From Pseudonocardia sp. SCN 73-27 (GTDB lineage Bacteria; Actinomycetota; Actinomycetes; Mycobacteriales; Pseudonocardiaceae): a stretch of DNA of 55,817 nucleotides. Made by a program: the position numbers and the translations under genes. Where the stretch lies: the NCBI GenBank assembly GCA_001725415.1, contig MEGH01000050.1, positions 1 through 55,817 on the forward strand. Direction: 5' to 3'. Numbering within the stretch: the stretch's first letter is position 1; every line of letters starts with the position of its first letter. This document shows positions 55,718 to 55,817 of this stretch, in pieces. The notes beneath the pieces were generated by a model. That model did not search any database. It had not been told where the DNA came from and saw nothing but the letters and a program-made list of their open reading frames with translations.

Positions 55718-55817
55718 TTGTCGAGTCTCGGGACATGTGAGACATCTGCTGTCTCAACACATCGAGGACACTGACATGCCCGCTGGTGGGCTGACCCGCG
55801 TGTAGTGGGTCAGCCTG
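55718..55817. mobile_element. Putative insertion-sequence terminus (partial)
   Basis: From about 55718 the sequence is unrelated to the flanking palindrome. It starts TTGTCGAGTCTCGGGACATG and contains the internal inverted pair TGAGACATCTGCTGTCTCA, features usual in terminal regions of transposons. No transposase reading frame is in view; the 100 bp end at the window edge. Assignment rests on the interrupted palindrome and on the IS481-type tail at the other edge, and the two need not be copies of one element. Confidence 0.5.

Overview
The window is about 56 kb of very GC-rich DNA, roughly 70 % by eye, with GTG and TTG starts, ATGA/GTGA/TTGA coupling of neighbouring genes, candidate leaderless promoters, an IdeR/DmdR-type iron box and acyl-CoA gene blocks ordered as in Mycobacterium. 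It is actinobacterial chromosome, most likely Pseudonocardiaceae; the genus is an inference. An IS481-type transposase tail sits at the left edge and an insertion-sequence-like terminus at the right edge, so the window may be an assembly piece bounded by repeats.

Layout. 0.1-6.7 kb: accD1-accA1-acyl-CoA dehydrogenase operon (leucine/isovalerate type) behind two TetR-type operators, and a MocR regulator divergent from an EamA exporter. 7.8-13 kb: an 80-aa protein, a frameshifted LuxR-type regulator, a membrane protein, a TetR regulator whose own operator matches those before accD1, and a frameshifted CtpD-like P-type ATPase. 13-34.5 kb: a hydroxamate siderophore locus with a divergent ferric-siderophore reductase, an iron box, then ornithine N5-monooxygenase, MbtH-like protein, lipoprotein receptor, a 4819-aa four-module NRPS and a heterodimeric ABC exporter, probably one 20-kb transcript. 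34.5-43.7 kb: ArsR regulator, PEP carboxylase, 5-oxoprolinase pxpABC, two VOC proteins around a MerR regulator, and a membrane adenylate cyclase. 43.7-49.8 kb: a beta-oxidation block (HtdX-like dehydratase, FabG4-like reductase, FadA2-like thiolase, TetR, acyl-CoA oxidase). 49.8-55.7 kb: two paralogous AraC regulators flanking an SDR/TetR pair, methionine aminopeptidase, a quinone-reductase-like enzyme and a DinB-fold protein.

The most unusual signal is a family of 40-bp palindromes in two related sequence classes (2077, 6737, 37784, 42158, 45512, and a half copy at 55691). They occur between genes and also inside two essential-looking metabolic genes. In both of those they are read in the one frame that has no stop, adding 13 related residues to the protein. 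One copy supplies the stop codon of the adenylate cyclase and one is cut by the insertion sequence at the right edge. A second, looser hairpin family built on GCGCGCAACC fills two gaps between convergent genes.

The siderophore NRPS reads A-PCP-C-A-PCP-C-A-PCP-E-C-A-PCP-E. Three of its adenylation pockets match N5-hydroxyornithine, its first two condensation domains lack the catalytic histidine, and it ends in an epimerase with no thioesterase. The exporter pair has exactly complementary defects, leaving one working ATP site. Three unrelated genes (LuxR, P-type ATPase, second AraC) each lack exactly one base, which may be sequence error.
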